This document shows positions 1 to 7,539 of a stretch of 14,291 nucleotides of DNA, in pieces. Position 1 is the stretch's first letter. The number at the start of each line of letters is the position of its first letter. The position numbers and the translations under genes were made by a program. The notes below the pieces were generated by a model, which saw nothing but the letters and a program-made list of their open reading frames with translations, ran no database searches and was not told the DNA's origin. The DNA comes from Pseudomonadota bacterium (lineage in GTDB: Bacteria > Pseudomonadota > Gammaproteobacteria > Pseudomonadales > Oceanobacteraceae), in NCBI GenBank assembly GCA_023399105.1, contig JAEWQT010000224.1, positions 1 through 14,291 of the forward strand, read 5' to 3'.

Positions 1-10
1 CTTTATAGCA

Positions 11-40
11 GAACAAGAGCGGCGAAGGAACCTTCGCCGC
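11..40 (-). terminator. Probable terminator hairpin downstream of anr
   Basis: Two 10-bp complementary arms, GCGGCGAAGG (19-28) and CCTTCGCCGC (31-40), are separated by two bases; in RNA the loop would open to about four to six bases. Read on the minus strand the stem is followed by TCTTGTTCT, an interrupted U-rich run. It begins 18 bp past the anr stop. The T-tract is imperfect, so termination efficiency is uncertain. Confidence 0.65.
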
Positions 41-57
41 AGAAGAGTCAGGCGGGC

Positions 58-825
58 TTATTCGGCGTTGTGGGCCTTGCAGTCGGTATCCGGGTTCAGA
101 CCGGCCATTTCCCGCAGCATATCCATATCCTGCAAAATCACTTCTTTGCTCTGGGTTTCGATCAGGCCATTTTTCTGGAAGCGGGTAAACACACGGCTGA
201 TGGTTTCCACTGCCAGACCCAGATAGTTGCTGATATCGACGCGCGACATCGGCAGACGGAAGTGGTTGGCTGAAAAACCGCGACGGGCATAACGCTGGGA
301 AATATCGAGCAGGAAGGAGGCTACGCGCTCTTCCGCATTCTTTTTGCTGAGTAGCAGCATCATGTTCTGGTCGTGGCGGATTTCGGTACCCATCGTACGC
401 ATTAATTGCTTGCGCAGATCGGGCAGGTCATCGGCCAGGGTATCCAGCTGCGGCAGCGGAATTTCACACACAGTGGTGGTTTCCAGCGCTTTGGCAGTGA
501 GCGGATAGCTGCCATTGTCGTAACCCGACAGGCCAACCAGCTCGGAGGCCAGATGAAAACCGGTAATCTGTTCTTCACCATTGCTGGCCAGGGTATAGGT
601 TTTCAGTGCGCCGGTGCGTACGGCAAATACCGACTGGAAGGGCTCCCCCTGCTGAAACAACAGTTGTCCCTTCTGAATAGGGCGCCCGCGGCGGATAATA
701 TCGTCCAGCCGTTCCATGTCAGAGTCATTCAGTGACAGTGGCAGGCACAGGGCATTCAGGGAGCAGGTTTGGCAATGTGGTTGAGTACCACGCAGCGGAC
801 TGTGAACAGCAGAGGTAGGTTTCAT
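58..825 (-). CDS. anr: Anr/FNR-family oxygen-sensing transcription regulator
   Basis: This 255-residue protein is a Crp/FNR-family regulator that binds a 4Fe-4S cluster under low oxygen, dimerises and activates anaerobic and microaerobic genes. Cysteines C18, C21, C27 and C120 match the spacing of the FNR cluster ligands (C20, C23, C29, C122 in E. coli). A cyclic-nucleotide-like beta-roll spans about 45-140, a dimer helix about 145-178, and the helix-turn-helix about 194-222. The recognition helix carries E207, S210 and R211 in VETISR, the FNR-type signature that reads TTGAT half-sites. An upstream in-frame start at 936 would add 37 residues unlike the family and run into the preceding gene. 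ATG 825 has AGGA nearby and gives normal length. It follows the cbb3 assembly genes, the arrangement seen in Pseudomonas relatives, except that hemN is not between them. An FNR-like box lies just upstream, suggesting autoregulation. Confidence 0.95.
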   Translation of the reverse strand: MKPTSAVHSPLRGTQPHCQTCSLNALCLPLSLNDSDMERLDDIIRRGRPIQKGQLLFQQGEPFQSVFAVRTGALKTYTLASNGEEQITGFHLASELVGLSGYDNGSYPLTAKALETTTVCEIPLPQLDTLADDLPDLRKQLMRTMGTEIRHDQNMMLLLSKKNAEERVASFLLDISQRYARRGFSANHFRLPMSRVDISNYLGLAVETISRVFTRFQKNGLIETQSKEVILQDMDMLREMAGLNPDTDCKAHNAE

Positions 826-885
826 AGCATCGTCCTGTCGGTATCCCGCGGTGCGGTAAAAGCTGCGGCTATGTTCGGCACTCTC

Positions 886-899
886 TTGCGCTATGTCAA
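886..899 (-). promoter_or_regulatory. Candidate ANR box overlapping a -35 (TTGACA) upstream of anr
   Basis: On the minus strand the sequence reads TTGACATAGCGCAA, fitting the FNR/FixK-family pattern TTGA-N6-GCAA. It contains a perfect -35 hexamer TTGACA (899-894) and overlaps the stop codon of the preceding gene. A weak -10 (GAACAT, 876-871) stands 17 bp further on. It is 60 bp upstream of the anr start. Nearly the same 16 bases occur upstream of ccoN. Autoregulation of fnr/anr is known in other bacteria; here it is inferred. Confidence 0.45.
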
Positions 900-1558
900 G
901 AATGAAACCAGACGGCAGCCCCGGTCCATAGACCAAAGACTATCAGCAACAGCGCCGCTATCTGACGTACCGCCGGGCGGTTCAGCCAGGGGGCCAGTAC
1001 CGTGCCGGCCAATGTGCTGGCAAACAGAGCTGGCAAGGTGCCGATACCAAACGCCAGCATGGCCGCCGCGCCCATGGCCGGTGAGCCGTTCGCAGCGACC
1101 CAGGCCAGGGTGCTGTAAATCAGGCCGCAGGGCAGTAATCCCCACAGCATGCCCAGCCGCAGCTGGTCGAGCCGCCGGGCAGAACTGATAAAACGGCGGG
1201 TGATGGGTTGCAGGGCATTCCATACCGGTTTGCCCAGTTGTTCAAAGCGGGTCAACACCATCCACCAGCGCGCCACATACAAACCCATCAGTATCAGCAT
1301 CAGGGCGGCAATACTGCGCAGCACCAGCATCAGCTGGTCGTGCAAACTGCCAAGCCATAACCCCAGGCTGCCCACCAGCAGACCGAGCAGGGCGTAGCTG
1401 AGCAAGCGTCCGCCGTTAAACAGCAACAGCGTCTGCAGCTGGCGCTCACCAGCCCGGCTGCCGATGGCCGCCGCGATGCCACCACACATCACCAGACAGT
1501 GACTGGAGCCAAACAGTCCCAACAGCAGGGCCGTCAGTAACGACAGGGGTTCAATCAT
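896..1558 (-). CDS. SafE/TauE-like (UreH-type) membrane protein of the cbb3 assembly cluster
   Basis: This 220-residue, very hydrophobic protein has about six membrane segments and belongs to the sulfite exporter TauE/SafE-labelled group (COG2836, UreH/DsbD-like transmembrane domain). Its first helix holds the motif [10 protein letters not shown] (H20, C21, M24, C25) and a later helix holds [10 protein letters not shown] (C144). Paired helix cysteines of this kind are typical of DsbD/CcdA-like electron carriers, and His/Cys/Met clusters can also bind copper. The database label of sulfite export is probably not the true role here. The start ATG 1558 overlaps the ccoS stop by 8 bp, pointing to translational coupling; an upstream in-frame start (1720) would read a non-membrane stretch antiparallel in composition and inside ccoS. 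Homologues sit beside ccoS and anr in pseudomonads. A job in copper or thiol handling for cbb3 oxidase biogenesis is inferred. Confidence 0.85.
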   Translation of the reverse strand: MIEPLSLLTALLLGLFGSSHCLVMCGGIAAAIGSRAGERQLQTLLLFNGGRLLSYALLGLLVGSLGLWLGSLHDQLMLVLRSIAALMLILMGLYVARWWMVLTRFEQLGKPVWNALQPITRRFISSARRLDQLRLGMLWGLLPCGLIYSTLAWVAANGSPAMGAAAMLAFGIGTLPALFASTLAGTVLAPWLNRPAVRQIAALLLIVFGLWTGAAVWFHS

Positions 1559-1754
1559 CGGCTTTTGGTGGCTCTTGGGTGGTGGACGGCGTTGCAGGCT
1601 TCTGTTTGTCCTGTTCGTCGTCGTCAAACAGAATGCGATGGGCCGGCGAGTCCATGTCATCGAACTGACCGTGGCGTACGGCCCAGAAAAATACCCAGAT
1701 GGCGATACTGAGCAGTACAAATGACAGCGGCACCATGGCCCAGAGTAAATCCAT
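1551..1754 (-). CDS. ccoS: cbb3-type cytochrome oxidase assembly protein CcoS
   Basis: This 67-residue protein has one N-terminal membrane helix (about residues 4-26) followed by a short motif WAVRHGQFDDMDSPAHRIL and an acidic DDDEQD stretch. This is the hallmark of CcoS, where the Gln-Phe-Asp-Asp segment is strongly conserved. CcoS is needed for insertion of heme and copper cofactors into the catalytic subunit CcoN in Rhodobacter capsulatus. The tail from about residue 49 is low-complexity and rich in Pro, Lys and Thr. AAGGAG lies about nine bases upstream of ATG 1754, and the gene begins 2 bp after the ccoI stop, so it belongs to the ccoGHIS transcript. Its 3' end overlaps the start of the SafE-like gene by 8 bp. 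Confidence 0.93.
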   Translation of the reverse strand: MDLLWAMVPLSFVLLSIAIWVFFWAVRHGQFDDMDSPAHRILFDDDEQDKQKPATPSTTQEPPKADD

Positions 1755-1756
1755 AA

Positions 1757-4183
1757 TTAATGCTCCTTAGTCGGAATGGCCCGCAGCCATAACAGGCGCA
1801 TCGCATTGGCGACCACCAGGACTGAACTTAACGACATACCAATGGCGGCTTGCCAGGGTTCTACCAGCCCGGACGCCGCCGCCGGTAAGGCCAATAGATT
1901 GTAGCCGATCGCCCAGGCATGGTTCTGGGCGATGATGCGCCGGGTTTTTCGGCCGGTATCCAGGCTTTGCAGTATCACTTCCAGCTGGCCGTTGGTGAGC
2001 AGGGTATCGGCATTGGTTTTGGCCAGGTCGCTGGCTTCGTTGACGGCCAGGGATAAATCGGCGCCGGCCAGTACTGGCACATCGTTGATACCATCGCCGA
2101 CCATCATCACTTTTTCACCGGCCTGCTGCCATTGTGTAACGGCGGCCAGTTTATCGGATGGGGTCATGCCGGCGCGAACATCGCTGATGCCCAGTTCGGC
2201 GGCAACACGGGGGCCTGATTCGCCCGGATCACCGGTCAGCAGTGAAACAGCGATGCCGCGCTGCTGCAGCCCTTTTACTACGGTAAAAGCACTGCGGCGC
2301 AGGCTGTCGTTCAGCTGAATCCAGCCCAGCGGTTGCTGGTCGCTGGCCAGCAGTAACCATTGGCCGCTGGTATCCGGGGCGGTTAACGCCTGTGGCCAGG
2401 CGAAGTCAGCTCGGCCCAGGCGCAGCGTAATACCCTGCCACTGGCCCTGAATGCCCTGGCCGGAAATCTGTTCCGGCAGGCTGATGCTGGCGGCTTCAAT
2501 ACCACTGAAGGCCCTGGCGATGGGGTGGGTGCTGTATTTTTCCAGTCCGGCGGCCAGGCTCAGCAGTTCGGTTTCGGCCAGGTCGGCTAAGGGAACGACC
2601 CGCTCCAGCGTTAAGCGGCCCTGGGTTAAGGTGCCGGTTTTATCAAACACCACCCGGTTAATCTGCGGCAGGGTTTCCAGCACATGGCTTTTGCTGATTA
2701 ATAACCCCCGCTCACGCATGGCGGCGGTGGCGGCGGTCAGGGCGGTTGGGGTGGCCAGTGCCAGCGCACAGGGACAGGTAACCACCAGCACCGACAGCGC
2801 AATAAAAAAGGCTTTTTCGGCGCCATCCGGCAACCAGAATAAGAATACCGCCAGCGACACCAGTAATACTGCCAGCACGAAATAGCTGGCGACCCGGTCG
2901 GCAATTAAGGCGGCGCGGGGCTTGGCCTGCTGCGCGCGGTCGAGTAGCCGCATAATGGTGGACAACTGCGCATCGGCACCGGTAGCCGTTACCTGCATCA
3001 GCAGCGGGCTTTCCACATTCATGGTGCCGCCAATTAAGGTATCGCCAACTTTTTTGCCCACCGGCATGTATTCACCGGTTAGGGCGGCTTCATCCACCGA
3101 GCTGCGGCCTTCCAGCACAATGCCGTCGGCGGCAATGGCCTGGCCGGGTTTTACCCGCAGAATATCGCCAACGTTAATATCGGTGGACGCAATCAGCACG
3201 TCTTCGCCGTTTTCTACCCGTAAGGCTAAATTCGGCAACAGGGTCAGCAGATTGTTGCCGGCGCGGCTCATGCGGTGGCGGGCGCGCATTTCAAAATAAC
3301 GGCCAATCAGCAGGAAAAAGATGAACATACAGATTTCGCTGTAATACACCTCGACGCCCTGATTAAAGGTACTCCAGATGCTGGCGACAAAGGCCAGCAT
3401 AATGGCCAGTGAGACTGGCACGTCCATGGTTAAGTGACGGGCCTGAATATCACGCAAGGCGGCGCGGAAGAAGGGGGCGCCGCTGTACAGGATGACCGGA
3501 ATGGCCAGAATCATCTGCGCCAGCCGTAAAAACATTTCCCCCTCCACCGTCATGTCGGCGTAGGTGGGAATGGCCATCATCATAATCTGCATCATGCCAA
3601 AGCCGGCCAGTGCCATGCGGCGGATAGCGACTTTGTTTTCTTTTAAGCGGCTTTCTTCCTGCGAGGTGGCCGAAAACGGCGTGGCTTTATAGCCCAGCCG
3701 TAACAGGGCTTCGATGAGAGTGGAAACTTTAATGTCGGCCGGCCGCCAGCGCAGGAATAAGCGGTGGCTGGACAGGTTCAGCAGGGCTTTTTCCACCCCC
3801 GGCAGTTGCGCCATGCGGTGCTCAATCAGCCAGCTGCAGGCGGCACAACTGATGCCTTCGATAATAAAGGTCGCTTCGGCAGCGTCGCCATCACGGCCGA
3901 CAAATTGTTTTTGCAGGGCGTCGCTGTCGTAAAACAGCAGGGTTTCGCGGGCTTCAACATTGTTGTTATCAAAGGCCGCCGGGGAAACGTCCGGCAACTC
4001 GGTGCGATGCCGGTAATAGTCTTTCAGGCCGCTGGCGACAATGGTTTCGGCAATGGCTTTGCAACCCGGGCAACACATCGGCTGGGGCTGGCCATCAATG
4101 ATGGCTGTCCAGCGCTCGCCTTCGGTAACGGCTTCGCCGCAGTGGAAGCAAGACGGCTGCGGCGGATTGGCAGAGGTGTTCAT
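1757..4183 (-). CDS. ccoI: Copper-translocating P1B-type ATPase CcoI (FixI/CopA2 type)
   Basis: This 808-residue inner-membrane pump exports copper to the periplasm at the expense of ATP, supplying CuB of the cbb3 oxidase rather than copper resistance. An N-terminal cysteine region (C12, C15, C37, C38, C41) of the metal-binding type found in FixI-like ATPases precedes a heavy-metal-associated domain with CAAC at 113-116. The membrane metal site is CPC (C470, C472). The actuator TGE is at 369-371, the phosphorylated aspartate D514 is in DKTGTLT, HP is at 553-554, and GDGIND is at 696-701. Eight membrane helices are expected. The start overlaps the ccoH stop by 4 bp (ATGA), and ccoS follows after 2 bp. 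All catalytic motifs are intact. The context distinguishes it from CopA1-type detoxifying pumps. Confidence 0.96.
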   Translation of the reverse strand: MNTSANPPQPSCFHCGEAVTEGERWTAIIDGQPQPMCCPGCKAIAETIVASGLKDYYRHRTELPDVSPAAFDNNNVEARETLLFYDSDALQKQFVGRDGDAAEATFIIEGISCAACSWLIEHRMAQLPGVEKALLNLSSHRLFLRWRPADIKVSTLIEALLRLGYKATPFSATSQEESRLKENKVAIRRMALAGFGMMQIMMMAIPTYADMTVEGEMFLRLAQMILAIPVILYSGAPFFRAALRDIQARHLTMDVPVSLAIMLAFVASIWSTFNQGVEVYYSEICMFIFFLLIGRYFEMRARHRMSRAGNNLLTLLPNLALRVENGEDVLIASTDINVGDILRVKPGQAIAADGIVLEGRSSVDEAALTGEYMPVGKKVGDTLIGGTMNVESPLLMQVTATGADAQLSTIMRLLDRAQQAKPRAALIADRVASYFVLAVLLVSLAVFLFWLPDGAEKAFFIALSVLVVTCPCALALATPTALTAATAAMRERGLLISKSHVLETLPQINRVVFDKTGTLTQGRLTLERVVPLADLAETELLSLAAGLEKYSTHPIARAFSGIEAASISLPEQISGQGIQGQWQGITLRLGRADFAWPQALTAPDTSGQWLLLASDQQPLGWIQLNDSLRRSAFTVVKGLQQRGIAVSLLTGDPGESGPRVAAELGISDVRAGMTPSDKLAAVTQWQQAGEKVMMVGDGINDVPVLAGADLSLAVNEASDLAKTNADTLLTNGQLEVILQSLDTGRKTRRIIAQNHAWAIGYNLLALPAAASGLVEPWQAAIGMSLSSVLVVANAMRLLWLRAIPTKEH

Positions 4184-4689
4184 TGGGCGCTTAACGTAAC
4201 CGCCTTGTCTGCTTCAATGATTTCGGTTGTGCGTACCCGCCAGCCCTGTTCCGGGCTTTGCAGCCAGATATGGCGACGCTGTGGCAGCACCAGTTCGTTC
4301 ACACCAGCGTACTGGCCGGGGCCAATGCGCTGCAGAAAGACTTCCAGATCCTGCTCTTGCAGGGTGGGGTGAATCAGTTTCAGCTGCAGCGAGGCCGGTT
4401 CTGTTTGTTGACCGGTGAAATTACCCTGCAGCAGCAGCACAACATCGCTGCTGTTTAAGGTCAGCTCGGCCTGAATGTTCAGCGCCTGGGCTTTGGCATC
4501 CACTTCCACGTTTTCAGTAAAGCTGACACCGTCTTTGTAGTAACTGTCGGAGACCAGCGAATCTTTGCTGCCCAGGGCCAGGTTCAGCATGACAAAACCC
4601 CAGATGACGGCCAGTAACGGAATACCCGCTACCAGGATAACCATGGGTTCTTTGTAAAACGGCGTTACGGATTCTTGTTCGGCTTTCAT
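4180..4689 (-). CDS. ccoH: cbb3 oxidase biogenesis protein CcoH (FixH family)
   Basis: This 169-residue protein has a single membrane helix near the N terminus (about 16-38) and a periplasmic beta-rich domain. The segment DSLVSDSYYKDG (about 43-54), just after the helix, is the FixH family signature (usually LV-x-DYYK-x-G). CcoH associates with the cbb3 complex and is needed for its stable assembly, probably in copper delivery together with CcoI. The ATG at 4689 is the family-like start; no strong ribosome-binding site precedes it, which may keep expression low. The stop overlaps the ccoI start by 4 bp. A 105-bp gap with a strong stem-loop separates it from ccoG. Confidence 0.92.
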   Translation of the reverse strand: MKAEQESVTPFYKEPMVILVAGIPLLAVIWGFVMLNLALGSKDSLVSDSYYKDGVSFTENVEVDAKAQALNIQAELTLNSSDVVLLLQGNFTGQQTEPASLQLKLIHPTLQEQDLEVFLQRIGPGQYAGVNELVLPQRRHIWLQSPEQGWRVRTTEIIEADKAVTLSAQ

Positions 4690-4752
4690 AGCAGTTCTGC
4701 ACAGTTAAAAATGGCCTAAGTGTACTGACGGCGAACACTGTCGGCCAGCGCG

Positions 4753-4780
4753 GTTTTGTCAGGAATTTCCCTGACAAAAC
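4753..4780 (-). other. Strong stem-loop between ccoG and ccoH
   Basis: Arms GTTTTGTCAGG (4753-4763) and CCTGACAAAAC (4770-4780) are perfectly complementary over 11 bp, with a six-base loop. It starts 14 bp past the ccoG stop and 63 bp before the ccoH start, inside an otherwise collinear operon. There is no clear U-run after the stem on the minus strand, so it looks like a 3' stabiliser or attenuator rather than a full terminator. Confidence 0.6.
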
Positions 4781-4794
4781 ACGCGGGTTATGGC

Positions 4795-6201
4795 TCAGTT
4801 CAGCGGGGCTATAAAGGTGTTTTTCACCCGTTTAACCACTTCGCCGGTATCGGCTTCGCGCACCACAAAATACACTTCATTACGGCTGCTGGTCAGCTTG
4901 GCGCTGGCAGGATCAATTTCCAGGGTCAGCAGCACTTCGCGCACTTCGTTGACGCGCAGATCGTAGCTGGCTGCGGCATCCATGGTCACGCCATCCAACC
5001 CCTCGACGCTCAGAGTGTAAGACTTCGGCGCCTGCGACATATTAATCAGCTTCAGGGTGTAGCCGTTGGTAATGGTGTCGTTGACGGTTTGCTGGTACAG
5101 CGCGCCACGGCCACGCTCTACTTCCAGTTTGAACGGTGTACGGGTCAGCAGCACATAGGAGAAGGCAGTGACCATGGCCAGCATAACGACGGCGTAGCCA
5201 AGCAGGCGCGGACGCATAATATGGGTTTTGCCGCCTTCCAGCTCGTTTTCCGTGGTATAGCGGATCAGGCCTTTCGGCATCTCCAGTTTTTCCATAATGG
5301 AGTCACAGGCGTCGATACAGAGTGCACAGCCGATGCACTGGTATTGCAGACCATCACGGATATCAATACCCACCGGGCACACCTGTACACACAGGGAGCA
5401 ATCAACACAGTCGCCCAGTTGTTTCTGTGCTTCCTGGTCGGCTTCTTTTTTGCTGCGCTTGCCGCGCGGTTCGCCACGGTTGTAATCGTAGGAGACGGCT
5501 AAGGTGTCGCGGTCGTACATCACCGACTGGAAGCGGGCATACGGACACATATAAATACACACCTGTTCACGCATCCAGCCGGCGTTGATGTAGGTGGCGA
5601 CGGTAAAAAATGCAATCCAGAAAAACGCCCAGCCGTTGATATCGAAGCCCAGCATGTTGGGCACCAGATCACGGATGGGGGTGAAATAACCAACAAAAGT
5701 CACCCCGGTCCAGAACGCAACCAGTAACCACAGGGTATGTTTAATGGCTTTTTTGCGTGCTTTGGTGGCGCTCATGGGTTCTTTATCGAGCTTGATACGG
5801 GCATTGCGGGTGCCTTCCACACGCTCTTCGATCCACATGAAAATAAAAGACCAGGCCGATTGCGGACAGGTGTAACCACACCAGATACGGCCAGCCAGAT
5901 TGGTAATGGTAAACAGAGCAAAAGCAGAAATAATCAGCAGCCAGGACAACAGCATAAAATCCTGCGGCCAGAAGGTAATGCCAAAAATGTGGAACTGACG
6001 CGCTGGTAAATCAAACCAGACGGCCTGACGGCCTTCCCAGTTCAGCCAGGCGGTACCGAAGTACGCCAGCATTAACGCCCACAGAGTCCAGGTGCGCAGC
6101 TTCTGAAAAACCCCTTCAATTTCACGAACGTAAATCTTTTTACGTTTTTCGTACATGCTTTTGGTTTCGGGGGTGACGTTTTTAACCGGAATATTACTCA
6201 T
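4795..6201 (-). CDS. ccoG: CcoG cupric reductase / ferredoxin-like cbb3 assembly protein (FixG)
   Basis: This 468-residue membrane protein reduces Cu(II) to Cu(I) for cbb3 oxidase assembly, as shown for CcoG of R. capsulatus. Helices lie near 37-55, 82-101, 156-174, 190-206 and 333-352. Two 4Fe-4S clusters are ligated by C265/C268/C271/C275 and C289/C292/C295/C299. Further cysteine pairs are WCGYTC (C108, C112) and CIYMC (C215, C219); membrane-proximal pairs of this kind are conserved in the family. The region beyond about 360 is the Ig-like FixG accessory domain. ATG 6201 is preferred because GAGGTGG stands eight bases upstream and the protein then begins MSNIPVKNV like relatives; a GTG at 6231 would lie upstream of that site. 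It opens the ccoGHIS set and has its own candidate promoter. Confidence 0.96.
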   Translation of the reverse strand: MSNIPVKNVTPETKSMYEKRKKIYVREIEGVFQKLRTWTLWALMLAYFGTAWLNWEGRQAVWFDLPARQFHIFGITFWPQDFMLLSWLLIISAFALFTITNLAGRIWCGYTCPQSAWSFIFMWIEERVEGTRNARIKLDKEPMSATKARKKAIKHTLWLLVAFWTGVTFVGYFTPIRDLVPNMLGFDINGWAFFWIAFFTVATYINAGWMREQVCIYMCPYARFQSVMYDRDTLAVSYDYNRGEPRGKRSKKEADQEAQKQLGDCVDCSLCVQVCPVGIDIRDGLQYQCIGCALCIDACDSIMEKLEMPKGLIRYTTENELEGGKTHIMRPRLLGYAVVMLAMVTAFSYVLLTRTPFKLEVERGRGALYQQTVNDTITNGYTLKLINMSQAPKSYTLSVEGLDGVTMDAAASYDLRVNEVREVLLTLEIDPASAKLTSSRNEVYFVVREADTGEVVKRVKNTFIAPLN

Positions 6202-6291
6202 AGGGCAAACCACCTCGGTTGTATGCAACACGGCGCTTTATGAAACCGAAGCCGGGCAGGGGATCCACAGCGCTCTCTATATAACGCAGCG

Positions 6292-6297
6292 ATTATA
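6292..6297 (-). promoter_or_regulatory. Candidate -10 element (TATAAT) for ccoG
   Basis: On the minus strand positions 6297-6292 read TATAAT, a perfect consensus -10, about 90 bp upstream of the ccoG start and downstream of the terminator that follows ccoP. No good -35 stands 16-18 bp upstream (ACTTAT at 17 bp), so activator dependence or weak activity is likely. The placement supports separate transcription of ccoGHIS. Confidence 0.45.
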
Positions 6298-6320
6298 TAG
6301 TTTTTTGGCAGGTCATAAGT

Positions 6321-6347
6321 GAAAAAAGCGGCAGAATGCCGCCTTTT
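6321..6347 (-). terminator. Rho-independent terminator after ccoNOQP
   Basis: The stem GCGGCA/TGCCGC (6329-6334 and 6338-6343) with loop GAA is flanked by an A-tract on one side and a T-tract on the other, so it could work in both directions. Read on the minus strand the stem is followed by TTTTTT. It lies about 72 bp past the ccoP stop and upstream of the ccoG -10, so it would end the oxidase structural-gene transcript. Confidence 0.75.
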
Positions 6348-6387
6348 TCATGTTTTCTTGTCCTGGCTCAAACCACACCGGACATCA

Positions 6388-6411
6388 GCCTGCCGGCAGG
6401 GCCGACAGGCT
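6388..6411 (-). other. Stem-loop immediately 3' of ccoP
   Basis: On the minus strand AGCCTGTCGG and CCGGCAGGCT pair over 10 bp (one G-U pair) with a CCCTG loop, starting 8 bp past the ccoP stop. No U-run follows on this strand. On the plus strand the arms contain a C-A mismatch. It probably protects the 3' end of the ccoNOQP message, with termination occurring at the next hairpin. Confidence 0.5.
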
Positions 6412-6418
6412 TTTTTGC

Positions 6419-7354
6419 TTACTGCTGTGCCGGAGCTTCGTTGGACAGCGAGTAAACGTAAGTGGCCAGCAGGTGAATCTTCGCTTCTGCGTTGTTACCC
6501 AGAATTTCCAGGTGAGCCGGCATGTTGCCATTACGGCCATGACGCAGAGTGAATTCGATCTGCTTGGAAGAACCACCGTACAGCCAGATGTCGTCGGTCA
6601 GGTTCGGAGCGCCCAGCATCTGGTTGCCCTTACCATCAGCACCGTGACAAGCCATACAGAACGCCTGGTACTGCGGAGCAGCATTTTTGGCGGCGGCTTC
6701 GTCATGGCTTAAACCAGACAGGCTGCGCACGTAGTTAACCATGTCCAGAGTACCTTGCTCACCCAGGCTTGCTGCCCAGGCCGGCATGATGCCCTTACGT
6801 CCGTAGGTCAGGGTGTGCTTGATGGCTTCCGGAGAACCGCCGTACAGCCAGTCGTCGTCGGTCAGGTTCGGGAACCCCAGCGCGCCTTTGGCGTTGGTGC
6901 CGTGGCACACAGAGCAGTTGCTTTTGAACAGGCGCTGACCAGACTGCAGGGCATCTTCGTTAGCGATCAGTTGCTCTACCGGTACGGCTGAGTATTCAGC
7001 GTACAGCGGAGCAATGTCTTTATCGAAGGCCTGAACCTCAGCTTTCCACTGGTTTTCAGACGACCAGCTTACCTGTTCGCCATCGACTTCAACGGTCAGG
7101 ATGCCTTTGAAGTTACCCAGACCGTAGACGCCCAGATAAGCGACAGCGAACACAATGGTGCCCCAGAACATAAATACCCACCAACGCGGCAGCGGGTTGT
7201 CCAGTTCCTGAATACCATCGTAATCATGACCAGTGGTCTGGTCCGTTTCTTCTTTACGCTGGCCGCGGCTGGTGTACTGGATCAGTACGCCGCAACCAAT
7301 GATGGATCCCAGTACGATGACGGTGACCCACACTTGCCAGAAAGTGCTTAACAT
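6419..7354 (-). CDS. ccoP: cbb3 oxidase subunit III, diheme cytochrome c CcoP
   Basis: This 311-residue subunit accepts electrons from periplasmic cytochromes and passes them towards CcoO. Two N-terminal membrane helices are visible (about 5-27 and 57-79), with the PLPRWWVFMFW segment typical of CcoP before the second. Two heme c domains follow: C147-S-V-C150-H151 with distal methionine M190, and C233-M-A-C236-H237 with M278. The NLTDDDWLYGGS and NLTDDIWLYGGS repeats show that the two domains are paralogous. The length matches the family. ATG 7354 has GGAG within the end of ccoQ. It is the last structural gene of the operon and is followed by two stem-loops. Confidence 0.97.
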   Translation of the reverse strand: MLSTFWQVWVTVIVLGSIIGCGVLIQYTSRGQRKEETDQTTGHDYDGIQELDNPLPRWWVFMFWGTIVFAVAYLGVYGLGNFKGILTVEVDGEQVSWSSENQWKAEVQAFDKDIAPLYAEYSAVPVEQLIANEDALQSGQRLFKSNCSVCHGTNAKGALGFPNLTDDDWLYGGSPEAIKHTLTYGRKGIMPAWAASLGEQGTLDMVNYVRSLSGLSHDEAAAKNAAPQYQAFCMACHGADGKGNQMLGAPNLTDDIWLYGGSSKQIEFTLRHGRNGNMPAHLEILGNNAEAKIHLLATYVYSLSNEAPAQQ

Positions 7355-7357
7355 AAC

Positions 7358-7534
7358 TTATTTACTCCGATCGTTATCGTCGTGCGCGGGCATCTCGTTA
7401 TTGTCGTGAAACGGGATTTGCGCATCGTCATCAAATCTTTTCTTCCGGCTTGAGCCATAAGCCCACCAGAGAATCGCACTGAAGGCGATGAGGGCGAAAA
7501 TGCTGCCCAGGCCACGCACGTCGTTAATGTCCAT
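7358..7534 (-). CDS. ccoQ: Small cbb3 oxidase subunit CcoQ (58 residues)
   Basis: This 58-residue protein begins MDINDVRGLGSIFALIAFSA and has one membrane helix (about 9-27), then WWAYGSSRKKRFDD and an acidic, Asp/Asn/His-rich tail. This is the usual CcoQ layout: one helix, then a basic stretch and a hydrophilic cytoplasmic tail. CcoQ helps to stabilise the interaction of CcoP with CcoNO in some species and is dispensable in others. It lies 5 bp after ccoO and 3 bp before ccoP. No strong ribosome-binding site precedes it, so translation may be coupled to ccoO. The small size explains why simple ORF cut-offs miss it. Identification rests on position and architecture. Confidence 0.9.
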   Translation of the reverse strand: MDINDVRGLGSIFALIAFSAILWWAYGSSRKKRFDDDAQIPFHDNNEMPAHDDNDRSK

Positions 7535-7539
7535 GGGGA

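Noticed and set aside
4756..5502. Long plus-strand reading frame of 248 codons opposite ccoG
   Set aside because: It is fully antisense to ccoG, whose protein shows intact Fe-S motifs, and its translation lacks domain character.
6358..6371. ANR-like box TTGTCCTGGCTCAA upstream of ccoG
   Set aside because: One half-site is imperfect, it lies upstream of the ccoP terminator, no -10 stands at the class II distance, and relative to the TATAAT at 6297 it would be centred near -79.5, out of phase with known class I positions.
6386..6416. Plus-strand terminator (hairpin followed by TTTTTT) after position 6386
   Set aside because: No plus-strand gene precedes it and the plus-strand arms contain a C-A mismatch; the hairpin is better read as the 3' end of ccoP.
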